Shown: positions 1 through 10,626, counted from the first letter of the stretch. The stretch: DNA of 64,000 nucleotides from Poa pratensis (GCA_947311845.1 CAMZMU010000059.1:36152063-36216062); one strand, 5' to 3'. The notes: generated by a model from the sequence alone, not told the origin. Program-made: numbers and translations.

Positions 1-235
1 TAATAAAGGGTAAAGTGATGAGTTTAAGTATAGTACATGGAGTATCAGACATATAAGTGGGAGTACACTGATAACTGGAGTATGCACCATAATATCTACT
101 CTAGGTAAGTTTTTGGCAACTGTACATCGTTGGTTTGGAGCTAACCACTCGAAATTTGTCCCTGTCGACTAGAACGGGCAAATATTGGTTGTTAATCACC
201 GGCTCTTCCGAAAGTTTCGTCGCTAGCTGTGGATC

Positions 236-260
236 ATGTTGACACTAATTATGTTGACAC
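236..260 (+). promoter_or_regulatory. Two tandem ZDRE-like boxes upstream of the first ZIP gene
   Basis: The ten-base word ATGTTGACAC occurs at 236-245 and again at 251-260. Each matches the plant zinc-deficiency response element RTGTCGACAY, the site of F-group bZIP factors (bZIP19/23 in Arabidopsis), at nine of ten positions; the central C is T in both. Paired boxes are known in zinc-responsive ZIP promoters. They lie about 185 bp upstream of the ATG at 443. Function is inferred. Confidence 0.45.
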
Positions 261-366
261 CTCTACCTCATTGTATGCAAGCTGAACAACTATTTTTTGG
301 AGAGTATAGCTGAACAAATATTCAAATGCAGAGCTGGTTAGCTGGTAGCCTGGTACAGGCAGCTTT

Positions 367-375
367 GTATATATG
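367..375 (+). promoter_or_regulatory. Putative TATA box of the first ZIP gene
   Basis: The run TGTATATATG lies about 70 bp upstream of the ATG at 443, a usual place for a plant TATA box with a short leader. The rest of 1-442 shows no coding or transposon signal that I can support. Confidence 0.4.
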
Positions 376-442
376 TGTGTGGCATATCGTCTCTCATATG
401 CAAGCATGCTGATCAGCGCTCTCCTGCCTCCGACTAAATAAC

Positions 443-1520
443 ATGGCTGCCGATCTCAAGCTCGCCGCCCTGTGCCTCCTCCTTGTAGTTTCCTCCCTCC
501 CTCTCCTCGCCGTCGCAGACTGCGACTGCGAGGCCGGCGAGGAAGAGACGGACAAGGCGGGCGCGCTGAAGCTCAAGATCATCGCCGTCTTCTGCATCCT
601 GGTGGCCAGCGCGGCGGGCAGCGCTATCCCGTCGCTCGGCCGGAGGTTCCCGGCGCTCAGCCCGGACACCGACCTCTTCTTCGCCGTGAAGGCCTTCGCG
701 GCGGGGGTCATCCTCGCCACGTCCTTCGTGCACATCCTCCCGGACGCCTTCGAGAAGCTCGGCTCGCCTTGCCTCGTCGACGGGCCGTGGAAGAAGTTCC
801 CGTTCGCGGGGCTCGTCGCCATGCTGGCGGCCATCGCCACCCTCGTCGTCGACACCATCGCCACGGGGTACTTCCAGCGTGCCGCGCACGCAAAGAAGGC
901 CTCCGCGGCCGTGGAGTCGACGACGACGTAGAGGCCACGCCGCCGGACCATCACGCGCACGCGCACGGCGGCCACTCGCACGCACACGGCGTGTCGGCCG
1001 CCATCGCGGCGTCGGCGGCGGGGGCGTCGGACGCGCAGCTCATCCGCCAGCGCGTCATCACGCAGGTGCTGGAGCTGGGGATCATCGTGCACTCGGTGAT
1101 CATCGGCATGTCGCTAGGCGCATCGGAGAGCGCCAGCACGATCAGGCCACTCGTGGTCGCGCTCACTTTCCACCAGTTCTTCGAAGGGATTGGGCTCGGA
1201 GGATGCATTGTTCAGGCCAAGCTTCGCCTCCGGACTGTCCTGACGATGTCGACATTCTTCTCGCTCACCACGCCGGTTGGCGTGCTGATCGGCATCGGGA
1301 TATCCACGGGTTATAACGAGAATAGCCCCCGGCCCTGGTCGTGGAAGGGCTCCTCACCGCCGCGGCCGCCGGGATTCTGAACTACATGGCCCTCGTCGAC
1401 CTTTTAGCGGAAGACTTCATGAACCCTAGGGTGCAAAACAATGGAAGGTTGCAGGTCATCGTGAACGTCTCCTTGCTGGCTGGGACGGCTCTCATGTCCA
1501 TGCTTGCTATATGGGCATGA
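443..1520 (+). pseudogene. ZIP-family zinc/iron transporter, intronless, two frameshifts
   Basis: ZIP proteins carry Zn2+ or Fe2+ into the cytosol through eight membrane helices. The start at 443 gives a clear signal peptide ([15 protein letters not shown]) and then helices with [12 protein letters not shown] and [20 protein letters not shown] stop at 929-931 ends this frame. A second frame carries the His-rich loop ([15 protein letters not shown]) and the helix 4/5 metal motifs [12 protein letters not shown] and [12 protein letters not shown] third frame, from about 1330, carries [13 protein letters not shown] and ends at TGA 1518-1520. Adding back one base near 925 and one near 1330 would give about 359 residues, the usual family length. 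No introns are present, although the sister gene at 6284 has two. It resembles the grass ZIP5/ZIP8/ZIP9 group (from memory). Either a young pseudogene or a gene with two sequence errors. Confidence 0.85.
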
Positions 1521-2214
1521 GGAACCGTACGTTCTCGCTCCACGGAGGACAAACACGTTTTTGATGCAGGGTTAATTGCACGTTTATTTCTTTTTAGCTT
1601 GAGAAATGTATATGTGTAGATCAAGTTACATGAATTACTGAATTAATTATCTAGGTAGTATTAGCCCGGTAAAGAAATCTTCTAACAGAGGTTTACTGGC
1701 AAGCACTTGGTGATAGGAAAACAAGTTGTGTTGTCTCGCTCTTGCGTAGCGAAAAGTTGGCGCGGTTTCTTTGTCTGACTCTTGACGAGTGAAAGCGCAA
1801 CTGTTGGTTGCTTTCCTGCAAGTTAGGTAAGTGAGTGTGGTGCAATCTTAACATGAACTCTGTTAAATTGTGAGGACCAAGTTGAGCGCTAACTACTATG
1901 ACAAATTATATCCATAATTATAACCAGGGGGCTACTCTAGACGAAGAAGAAAACATCGTGTTGTATACTTCAGGGGTGTCGACATTCTAACAACATGCAT
2001 AGCAACATGTCTAACGGTGCCAGCACGACCCACAAGATGGACTTTTATCACGGAGTTGTATACTACTTTGGTTGCTTAATTTTGCATCGCACCTGCTTAG
2101 ATGAACTCTAGACGCTGTGGTACTGAAAAAAATGTTTTCTAAAATTATTTCCAGTGTGATCTGGAATTCTACCAGATACTGAAATGTTTAGTAAAATTGA
2201 ATCAAAGGCATATA
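1521..2214. other. Intergenic stretch without a recognised gene
   Basis: AT-rich sequence after the first ZIP gene. I see no poly(A) run or clear target-site duplication that would mark the ZIP copy as a retroposed insert. The only notable site is the ZDRE match at 1976-1985. Confidence 0.5.
1976..1985. promoter_or_regulatory. Exact match to the zinc-deficiency response element
   Basis: GTGTCGACAT fits RTGTCGACAY at all ten positions. It lies 456 bp after the stop of the first ZIP gene and 4.3 kb before the second (about 2.6 kb if the later Harbinger-like insert is subtracted). One such match in 64 kb is possible by chance, so function is only suggested by its neighbours. Confidence 0.3.
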
Positions 2215-2640
2215 AAATGGGTAAAATTCATAGTCTTTTTCCTTACATTGTGGAGTACTACAAGGAACGTAAAGATAACATTGGTGGATGCTCTTTCCCG
2301 TAAGAATGCCTTCTTTTGCGTCTTGAAATCATTATTTTGGGTCTTGAACAGATTAAGGATTTGCATGCACGTGATCCTTTGGCTTTCCTTTTTCCAAGGG
2401 TAGGATTCCAAGATTATCACTTACAACAAGAAACAAGGGTACTTGTTTAAACCAAACTATGCATCATCTCTACGTCGTTGCTTCGTTTGCTCCTTTTGCA
2501 AGAATCACATGGAGGCGGCCTCATGGGATATTTAGGACGCGATAGGACATATCACATGCTCTCCACCCAACTACTATTGGCCAAGAATGTACTGCGACGT
2601 GGAAGCCCCAAAGCTAAGTCAAAGTACAACCCCATGGCCT
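2215..2640 (+). mobile_element. Degenerate Ty3/gypsy pol remnant (RNase H end and integrase start)
   Basis: Broken frames hold the end of a gypsy RNase H (DALSRKN near 2290) and then an integrase zinc-finger entry, LLLQESHGGGLMGYLGRD (about 2485-2540). This order is that of Ty3/gypsy pol. Stops and frame changes lie between the pieces, and no LTR is seen on either side. It is an old fragment. Confidence 0.6.
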
Positions 2641-3930
2641 TCCATTCCATTGCATATTCCTTATATATTCACCTTGGACGGACATAAGTAGGACACAACG
2701 GTGATGGTACGTGAATATTTCGGTGCATTCAGGTGCTGGTGGACGAGGGCGCTGCGGCGCCAAACTTGGCGATTTGGGTTCGACCGGGCCAATCTGGCAT
2801 CAACTGTGATGTGTGCTCGACCCTCGCCTCGGACGGTGGAGTGCGGTTTGTTGCTTCCGCCTTGGATCAAGGCCTAGCGGGCCTAGATCTGGCTACTGCC
2901 TGCTATGGGGTACGCCGGGGGGGGGGGGGGCAGCACAAAGGCCCCATGTATGTCATGCCTTCTGCATCTCTGCCGCCCACATGCTCCATGGATCTGAGCC
3001 AAGCAGGCTCAGATCTATCGCTAGCTGGGCTACCCATCTGTTCCATCAGCTTCGTGGTGGCGGCATTATCGTTCCACGAGCTCGAAATCATGAATGCTAG
3101 GGTGACGACCCTAGAAGGTGATGTTGCATGGGTGTTTCTCGACGAGAGGCATTGCGGTGGTGGTGGCCCTCCCTTTAGCCATGTGGATGGTGAGGGGTTT
3201 GGTAGCTGGCGGTACTGGTGTCAGTGTGGTTTCGGTGGCTGACTTCCTAGTCAAATCCAGAAGCCTCGTGTTGGCAAGGAGGCCCTTCCCTCGGGTCAGG
3301 TCGTCCTTTGATACCTCATATGACATGGGTGAGGATCCAAACGAAAACTCTGCGCTTTGACAACGAAGACGATGATGCCTATGAGAGTCACTTCCCTCTT
3401 GGGGGCGCCGTTGTGGGTATCCTCTCTGTGGTTCAGTTTCCGGTAAAACCCCTAGCCCGCCGTTGCGGGCGCGGCGATGGTGCCGTGTTGCGCCGTTACC
3501 TTCTCGGGCATCGTCGGGTAGCTCAGATTTCATCCGGTTGCAACACGTTGGCATCTTCATCATGGCGTGAAGCTTCTTCGCCTTTGGAGTGGAGTGGCCT
3601 CATTAGTTGTCTATCTTTTACACGTGCTTTGTTGTCACCTCCCATGGTTTCCGCTGTCGGTTTGGCCAGTTAGGATTTATTTGTAAAGTGGAGCAAAAGT
3701 ATTTCGAGTAATTAAGTTATGCATAATAGGTAAACCATATTTTGTGGAACAAAAAGTATTATTACTTGAAGATAAGAAATCTCAAAGAATAAATTGCAGA
3801 AAAAATGAAATCTAAAGCCGATAGCAGTTGCACATTTGTTCAGCAGAAGAAATTATGCACATCAAAATAGCCGGCGCATATATAAAAAAACAGTGCATGC
3901 CATAGAACGGGCACCACATGGAAACCACAG
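2641..3930. other. Unclassified sequence, GC-rich in the middle
   Basis: No reading frame here gives a protein I recognise. A run of 14 G occurs at 2917-2930. Bases 2700-3660 are GC-rich with short frames on both strands, perhaps an old element; 3670-3930 is AT-rich. Confidence 0.4.
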
Positions 3931-4313
3931 ATGGAGCCCGGGCTACATAGTGCCCTTTATTTTGAAAATTTTGAAAATCACATTTCAAGATTTTGAAAAG
4001 TCTGAAAATTTCCCTGGATGTAGAAAATGTTGTATTCTACTAACTCCCAAAAATCTCATATCAAAATAATTAATATTATGGGCTTCACAAAAATAACAAA
4101 ATCTAACATATTTGGAAGTGTTGAAATTTTGCACGGTTCACTACTTTCAAATGTCAGGTTTTGTCATTTATGCGCAGCTCAAAATACAAAATATTCTTGT
4201 TGAGATTTTACAACGGTTATAGAATACAGCATTGTCTACATCTGAGAGTTTGTTCAGATTTTTTTAAAACTTCAATTTAAAAAAAAAAGTGAACCATGTA
4301 GCCCGGGTTCCAT
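3931..4313. mobile_element. Small inverted-repeat (MITE-like) element
   Basis: The left end ATGGAGCCCGGGCTACATAG is repeated inverted at the right end (reverse complement ATGGAACCCGGGCTACATGG, ending at 4313). The 380 bp interior is AT-rich with many TTTTGAAA words and no coding frame. No target-site duplication is clear, so the exact superfamily is open. Similar repeats are common in wheat-type genomes, from memory. Confidence 0.55.
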
Positions 4314-4368
4314 TTGTCGACGCTCCACACCACAACATTATCAATTTTATTTTCTCCGCTAGCTCTTA

Positions 4369-6046
4369 GGGCATTTTCACTCGTTGCCCTCCCCCAGGCC
4401 AAAAAAAGGCGCTATTTTGGGCCGCCTGGGGGGCCAACGGCGCTATTTCACGCCCTGAGGGTGGCGTTTTCCCATACGTGCCCAAACCCAAGACTTGGGC
4501 AAAAAAAATCAAAAAGTACAATTTTGACGAAAAATAGCTAATTTAGGCGAATTTCATTCATATATGGGGAAATTCGCAGTTCTTGCCGATTACATAGTAG
4601 AAACTTAAAATAAAAACTTAAAACAAACTAAAATAGATAATTTGGCGATCTACACGCCGTTCTACATGCCCAGATGGCTGTAGAAGACAGTGTAGTCGCC
4701 GCCGTCGTCGCCGTCGGAGTCTCCGGCGCGGCGGCTGGGGCCTTGGCCATCGTCTCCGCCGTGCCACCTGCTCGGCCCGGGCGCGCTGGGGGCGTCCTCG
4801 TCGCTGGGGTCGAGGATGATGTAGGGCAGCGACGGCGGTGGCGATGGCATGCGACAGTGAGGGGCCGCGCGCTGCGCCGCCACGCGCTGGCTCTCCGCCT
4901 CCGCGCGCTGGCGCTCTAGCTCCTCGAGGATGCGCTGCTAGCGCTGGATCTCCTCCTGCTCGTGCATCCTCGCTGACCAGGCGTCGGCGACGTCGTCTGG
5001 CGCCGGGAGGACGTCGTTGAGGAGGCGGCGATGGCGAGGTCTCAGCGGGTAACTCCTCCAAGTCCTCCAGCGCCACCATGTGTAAACGGCCGCCCTGACG
5101 TAGTCGGGCGGCGCCTGCCACATTGGCGTCTTCTTCTTACCCTCCGTCTTGGGCTTGACGAGGCGGAGAAGGGCGCAGGACGGCGAGGCGGGGCGGCGCT
5201 CATTGATGCGAAGGCTGCCGCCACGGCTAGGAACGCGCCGGCCGGAGTTGAGGATGGGCGGCGGCGTGGCGTCCTGCTCGGCCTTGACCCGAGCCGAGGG
5301 AGGCGCGGACGACGCCGAGCGCGCGCCGGAGGAAGAAGAGGAGGACGTGGAGCCCATCCGCCGGGGCAGCCACGATGACGCGGCGGCATCGTCAGCCGCG
5401 GCCTGTTGCCGGCGGCGATGTGCTCGAGGACGAAGGCGAGGTTGCGCCCTCGAGCACCCCACCATTGTCGGCGGCCTTTGGAGTTCTTCCGCCCCTCCAC
5501 AGGGCCGTTGCGCCATGTGTCCGCAGCTCCTGCTCGTGGCGCTGGGCGAAATACTGCGTCCAGAACGCAGTATTCGCCGGATCCCAGCGTGGGTCCTCCG
5601 CCTGCTCCGGCGTGAGGCCGGTGAGGTCCTCCTGGATCGCCTCGACGCAGTCCACTCCTTCGGGCGGCGGCGGCACGGGGACGCCGCCCACGATTAGCCG
5701 CCACGAGGCATGGCCGCCGAGGCGCCAGGGACGCGCATATCCGGCGGCGCGGGGTAGCCCGCCTGGTAAGCATCTGCGCCTCCTCTGGGTGGAGGAAGCG
5801 GCGGCCGAAGCCGTTCGCGGCGGCGTCGTAGCCGGGAACCTTTCCGCCATTGCTGCTGGTGTGCTCTGTGGCGAGATAGAGAGAGAGGAAGAAGGCGAGA
5901 GAGGTGTGGCTGTGCACGGTGCTGGGTTCCACCTGGGTGCGCCGGCACAAAAACAACGCTAAACAGCGCTATTTGAACCCTAGGACGACTGGAAAAAACG
6001 GCGCTATTTAAATCAAAACAGCGCGCTGGCAGGAGTGGAGATGCCC
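4369..6046. mobile_element. PIF/Harbinger-like DNA element with TTA duplications
   Basis: The ends are inverted repeats (GGGCATTTTCACTCGTTGCC on the left; reverse complement of the right end GGGCATCTCCACTCCTGCC). They are flanked by the three-base duplication TTA at 4366-4368 and 6047-6049, the target favoured by PIF/Harbinger elements. The subterminal word GGCGCTATTT recurs at both ends. The interior holds a broken - strand gene (4662-5850) and no visible DDE transposase, so the element is non-autonomous. It ends 238 bp before the ATG of the second ZIP gene, so it has replaced or displaced that gene's distal promoter. Confidence 0.75.
4662..5850 (-). pseudogene. Broken transposon-borne gene of unknown function
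   Basis: Pieces of one protein run through several frames on the - strand. From ATG 5850 it starts MAERFP and then, in another frame, GYDAAANGFGRRFLHPEEA. It continues with WRLIVGGVPVPPPPEGVD, AFWTQYFAQRHEQELR, GRNLAFVLEHIAAGN, a Lys/Pro-rich part (LVKPKTEGKKKT), WSARMHEQEEIQR and an acidic end DGDDGGDYTVFYSHLGM with TAG at 4662-4664. At least four frame changes are needed. GC content is much higher than in the element's ends. I recall similar proteins inside grass DNA elements but know no function. It shows neither a DDE transposase nor a Myb-like domain. Confidence 0.55.
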
Positions 6047-6283
6047 TTACCGCCCGCATCAATTTGGCCGCGCGAGCTAGCAAACGTCCAAGCCATCAAT
6101 GCTTTCGTTTGCATCGAAGCATGCTGGATACAGTGAAGTCATCTGGGAACCGCCGTTGATGACCAGCAAGTTGCAGAGAGCTGCCAGCCTAGTGTGTGCT
6201 ACAAGATCTTTCCGAGTGAGTACAGAAACGCACGTGTCAACCTCTGTTGCATGCACGCTCGCACTCCGGCCTGCGGGCAGCGG

Positions 6284-7628
6284 ATGGCCTCGCGCGGGCT
6301 TGCCGTGCTCTGCCTCCTGGCCGCCGTCCTGCCGGCGCTCGCCGTCGCCGACCGCGACGACAACTGCGCGACCGACGACGTGGGCCGCGACAAGGCGCAG
6401 GCGCTGCGGCTCAAGATCATCGCCGTCGCCAGCATCCTCGCGGGGAGCGCGATCGGGGCGGGCGTGCCGTCTCTGGGCCGCAGGTTCCCAGCGCTCCGGC
6501 CGGAGACGGACCTGTTCCTCGTCGTCAAGGCCTTCGCCGGCGGCGTCATCCTCGCCACGGGGCTGGTGCACATCCTGCCCGCGGCCTTCGAGGCGCTGGG
6601 CTCGCCGTGCCTCGTGGGCGGGCCGTGGAAGCGCTTTCCGTTCGTCGGGCTGGTTGCCATGCTCGCCGCGATCGCCACGCTCATGGTAGATACCGTCGCT
6701 ACGGGGTACTTCCACAGGACCAACGCCAAGCGGGCCGCCGCCGTCACCGACGATCCGACGCCCGGGACTGGAGACCTCGGACGAGCACCACGGGCACGCG
6801 CATGGGATGTCCGTGCTGGCCGCCCCCCAGACGGCGACGAACTCGTGCGCCACCGCGTCATCTCTCAGGTAGGTAGAGTGCGATCTTCTCAGTGTTGTGA
6901 CATTGAAGAAGGAAAAGGAAACGGAGCGTTGCAAATTTGCAAGCTGAATTTGACCTCTTGTCTTAATTGTTATGCTACTGTTCTGAAGGTTTTGGAGCTG
7001 GGTGTGGTGGTGCACTCGCTGATCATCGGGATGTCGCTGGGCGCCTCCGACTTCCCGAGCACGGTTCGGCCGCTCGTGCCGGCGTTGACGTTCCACCAGC
7101 TCTTCGAGGGCATCGGGCTCGGCGCTGCATTGTTCAGGTGGGCACACCATAGTGTCTCCACACGTGTGTTAAGTGTTGACCCGTTGAAAAATTGCGGCCA
7201 CTAGACACCGTCGGACAGTCCGTCAGACACAACAACAGTTTGCTTACATTGGGCTGGAAATACTTACGACGAGGATATCAGTGGTATCTGGGCCCAATGC
7301 TGAATATGTTTTCCTTATAATCGCAGGCCAAGTTTCGCCTGAAGTCCGTGGTGGCAATGGCGCTGCTCTTCTCTCTCACGACCCCGTGGGATCGGCGTCG
7401 GCATCGCGATATCCTCCGTGTACGACGAGGCCAGCCCGACGGCGCTGGTCGTGCAGGGCTCCTGGAGGCCGCCGCGGCGGGATACTGGTCTACATGGCGC
7501 TCGTCGACATCCTCGCCGAGGACTTCAGGAAGCCCAGGGTGCAGAGCAGAGCGCGGCTGCAGCTCGGTCTCAACGTCTCGCTGCTGCTCGGGGCTGGCCT
7601 CATGTCCCTGCTTGCCGTCTGGGCCTGA
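6284..7628 (+). pseudogene. ZIP-family zinc/iron transporter, three exons, several frameshifts
   Basis: Tandem paralogue of the gene at 443. ATG 6284 is chosen because a signal peptide follows (MASRGLAVLCLLAAVLPALA). Exons are 6284-6868, 6989-7137 and 7327-7628, with GT-AG introns of 120 and 189 bp, both phase 0; the first intron falls between VISQ and VLELG. Helix motifs [31 protein letters not shown] and HQLFEGIGLG are present. The His-rich loop (DEHHGHAHGM) is out of frame between about 6770 and 6828. Further shifts lie near 7121, 7388, 7460 and 7483, after which the end ([24 protein letters not shown]) reads to TGA 7626-7628. The protein would be near 346 residues. A pseudogene as written; assembly errors in GC-rich runs are the alternative. 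Confidence 0.85.
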
Positions 7629-8172
7629 CGGCAATTACCAGCTGAACCGATTGTAGAACCGTGCGTGCGTCAGATTGTTTAGGTGCCTGATCTTTCGTAA
7701 CACTAGCCGTTTTGTTAGGCTGAAGTTCAAGTGTTGTAAAAAAAGGATACTGGAGCGAGAAATTCGGCGAGGATGTCGACGAGCCATGTATAGAAGCTAA
7801 ATTCGGCTATACTGTTAATGAATCGAAGCTAAGTTGCTAAAAAAGAAAAAGAAAAAACCTAGTACATACCAGACCTACTCGGACATGAATTCAGACAACC
7901 TTTCCTAAGCAAAATTATTTGGACTGTATTTGTATATCATACAGACCTAAACTAAACGAGTCGTATGTATGCCTACGACTAGCACTCACCGTCTCCTCCG
8001 GATTGATCTCGCACACCACATGCATACCGGATAGCGGCCGGGGAGCATCACTGCATATAAGAACCTCACGAGCGCACCTGCAGGGTTTGCCGGTTTGCAG
8101 CGCAACGATCTCGAGCTCTGTTCTATTTTACTGCTGTCTATATCTAGTAGTAGGGCGGCCGGCCGGCCTGTC
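7629..8172. other. Intergenic stretch with putative promoter of the MATH-BTB gene
   Basis: No coding signal. The run GCATATAAGAA at 8053-8062 is a possible TATA box about 110 bp upstream of the ATG at 8173. Confidence 0.4.
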
Positions 8173-9233
8173 ATGTCCAGCTCCTATCCGTCCTCAGCGT
8201 CGGCCATTGTGGCCGATGGCGTGTCCGGGTGGCACGACCTCAAGATCGACGGGTACTCCCTGACCAAGGGATTGGGCAGCGGGAACTTCATCAGTTCCGA
8301 ACCCTTCGTCATCGCAGGCCATCACTGGTATATCAAATACTCCGCAGACGGTGCCGCCCTGGAGGACGCTGACTGGATTAGCATCTATGTGCAGCGTGAT
8401 GATGACATCGATGGTAAGGACGTCATGGCGAAACTCTCGTTCAGTTTACTTGACCACGATGGAGAGCCGGTGGCGTTGCACAGCAAGACAAGCCCTGGAT
8501 TTCATAGATACGGCCCCAAAACTGTATGGGGATATCGCAAGTTCATCAAAAGAAAAGATTTGGAGGAATCAAGGTACCTTAAAGACGATTGTTTCAGCAT
8601 CAGTGTCATCTAACCGTCAGGAATGAGATCCGCACCGTCAATAGGAGGGGGTCACGCGCCGAGAGGTTCGCCATCGTGCCGCCGTCCGAACTGCACCTGC
8701 ATCTTCTCAATCTTCTGAGCAGCGGACATGGATGTGACGTATCTTTCGAGGTGGGCGGCGAGACGTTCCCGGCGCATAGGTACATTGTCGCCGCTCGGTC
8801 GTCAGTCTTCATGGCGGAGCTCTTTGGTCCTATGAAAGAGAAGGAAGCAGCCTGCGTACGGATCGATGGCATGGAAGCTAAAGTCTTCAAGGCGATGCTC
8901 CACTTTATCTATACCGACTCGGTGCCCGAGATTGATGAGGATGAAATAGTGGAGATGGCACAACATTTACTTGTCGCCGCAGATAGGTATAACCTCGAGA
9001 GGCTCAAGTTGCTATGTGAACAGACATTGTGCGAATACATCAGCAAAGACACAGCGGCAACTACATTGGTGTTGGCTGAGCAACATGGTTGTGATGGTCT
9101 CAAGCAGGCATGCTTCGAGTTCCTCGCTTCTCTTGGCAACCTTAAGGCAGTTATGGCAAGTGATGGTTTTGCACATCTCAGGAGTACCTATCCGTCCATG
9201 CTAGAGGCTCTGATCACCAATCTTGCTCCCTAA
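8173..9233 (+). pseudogene. MATH-BTB (BPM-type) CUL3 adaptor, one frameshift
   Basis: MATH-BTB proteins bind targets with the MATH domain and CUL3 with the BTB domain, so they act as substrate receptors of a ubiquitin ligase; the family is greatly expanded in grasses. ATG 8173 (MSSSYPSSASAIVADGVSGW) starts a MATH domain (about residues 13-150, with WYIKYSADGA and DGEPVALHSKT). The frame hits TAA at 8611-8613. In the next frame the protein continues CHLTVRNEIRTV, then the BTB domain (about 180-300, CDVSFEVGGETFPAHRYIVA, FKAMLHFIYTD) and a C-terminal helical part to TAA 9231-9233. One base missing near 8597 explains all; total would be 353 residues. Single exon, as is usual for this expanded class. 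Confidence 0.88.
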
Positions 9234-9598
9234 ACTCTTCAACTACAAAGCAATAAAACCTAGAGATTTTGCTATTAATATTACTCTGTTAAATTTAAGT
9301 GTGTAACAGAAGGTCGCGTGCGTTGCTGCTTGTACGGACTATTTGAGTCCAGTAGCTAAAAAAAAGGAGTGCCTATATCTCAGTGGACTGGGTTTTTTCT
9401 TAAATCTCACTATTCTTCTGCCCAGAAAAGTGCAATTACACTTTTCTCTGAACTATAATTGCACTTTTCTAAAGTGACTTAGACTTATAAAAAGAAAAGT
9501 TGACTATGATAGAAAATCGGTTTAAAAAAATATGACCACACGTCCTCACCGCACACCGACTTAGTCTGGGTTGCTCATTCCCTTTGATCTAAGGCTAA
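9234..9598. other. Intergenic stretch, no gene seen
   Basis: AT-rich sequence with a repeated word GCAATTACACTTTTCT / GCACTTTTCT around 9430-9470. Nothing else supported. Confidence 0.4.
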
Positions 9599-10626
9599 GG
9601 GCATCTCTAACCGATCCCCAATAATCGGTTAGAGGAGTAAAAGATACCCTTTTAATTACTCCTCTAACCGGACCTAACCGAACTCTCAAATCGTTTAGAG
9701 AGTAAAATTTTACTCATCGGAGGAGTAAAACTGGCATCCGATGAGTAAATTTAGGAGTCAGGAACCACTTTAGAGAAAAACTCCGCCTCATCCGCGCCGC
9801 ACCCATTCTCGCCGGCGTCGCCGCCGGTGACCACCGTACCCAGCCGCCCCCACCCCGGTCCCTCCGCCACCCTCCGGCCCACCTCTCCCTCGCTCGCCGC
9901 CTCTCGCCGTCGCCGGAATCGACGGGTCGAGCTCGTATTCGCCGGTCGCCGCCCCGATTTGGAGCAAATCGGGCTCCGTCGCTGTCGATTCGCCGCAACT
10001 TCGAGCCGTCGGAGGCTGGGAAGGCTGTAGAAGGCAGGCACCGTCCCCCTCGACGCCCCCTCTGCCCTACCCGACGACCGCCCGGCCAACCTCTTCTCAC
10101 CGTCGCCGGAATCGACGAGGAGATCGAGTTTTCGCCGGCCGCCGCCCCGATTTCTTCCAAATCGCCTCCGTCGGCGTCGATTCGTCGCAGCTGAGAGCCG
10201 TCGGAGGACGGGAAGGCGGTAGAAGGCCGGCCACTGCAGGTCGAGGGAGAGGACGCGCCCGCCGTGCTCCAAGCGCCACGGTCGGAGCTCCCTTCGCCTC
10301 CTCTAGCTGCAACCTTCCCCGCCATTGATCCAGTCTTCCCCGACCTCCAGCTCGAAGCCAACACTCTCCTCCGCACGGCCGCCGCCAGCTCCAGCTCGAA
10401 GCCAACACCAACCTTCCCCACCATTTCCGATCTGTAGCTTCTAAATCTTCTATGAAAGACGCATAGAACATGTTCGATGAAATGTTTGAGCTAGATTTTA
10501 GTTTTACGGAGTTAATTTTAGGGGTTCGGTTAGGAACCGCCAAGGTTTAGAGGAGTACTTTGACTCCTCTAAGTTTTAGGAGTCGGTTTACTCCTCTAAA
10601 GTTTTGGGGATCGGTTAGATATGCCC
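9599..10626. mobile_element. Harbinger-like non-autonomous element with an internal duplication
   Basis: Both ends read inward as GGGCATMTCTAACCGATCCC, with TAA before the left end and TAC after the right end, an imperfect three-base duplication. Subterminal AT-rich parts are full of AGGAGTAAA words. The GC-rich core reads open on the - strand (9714-10424 and 9751-10272), but the predicted protein is Arg-rich and shows no known domain, so I do not call a gene. The core holds two copies of a 137 bp unit. Confidence 0.65.
9905..10233. repeat. Diverged 137 bp direct duplication inside the element
   Basis: Copy one (9905-10041) and copy two (10098-10233) both run from CGTCGCCGGAATCGAC through GCCGCCCCGATTT to GTAGAAGGC, with several differences. 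The copies share the same order of landmarks, so the core grew by local duplication. Confidence 0.7.

Noticed and set aside
443..1520. Programmed frameshifting as the reason for the ZIP frame changes
   Set aside because: No slippery heptamer or structure is seen, and the family has no such case; indels or errors explain it.
6232..6241. ZDRE-like GTGTCAACCT upstream of the second ZIP gene
   Set aside because: Only eight of ten positions fit and both mismatches are in the core.
9714..10424. Long - strand open frame in the GC-rich core of the 9599 element
   Set aside because: Arg-rich with no domain. Its length comes from GC bias, and the internal duplication is visible at DNA level in all frames.
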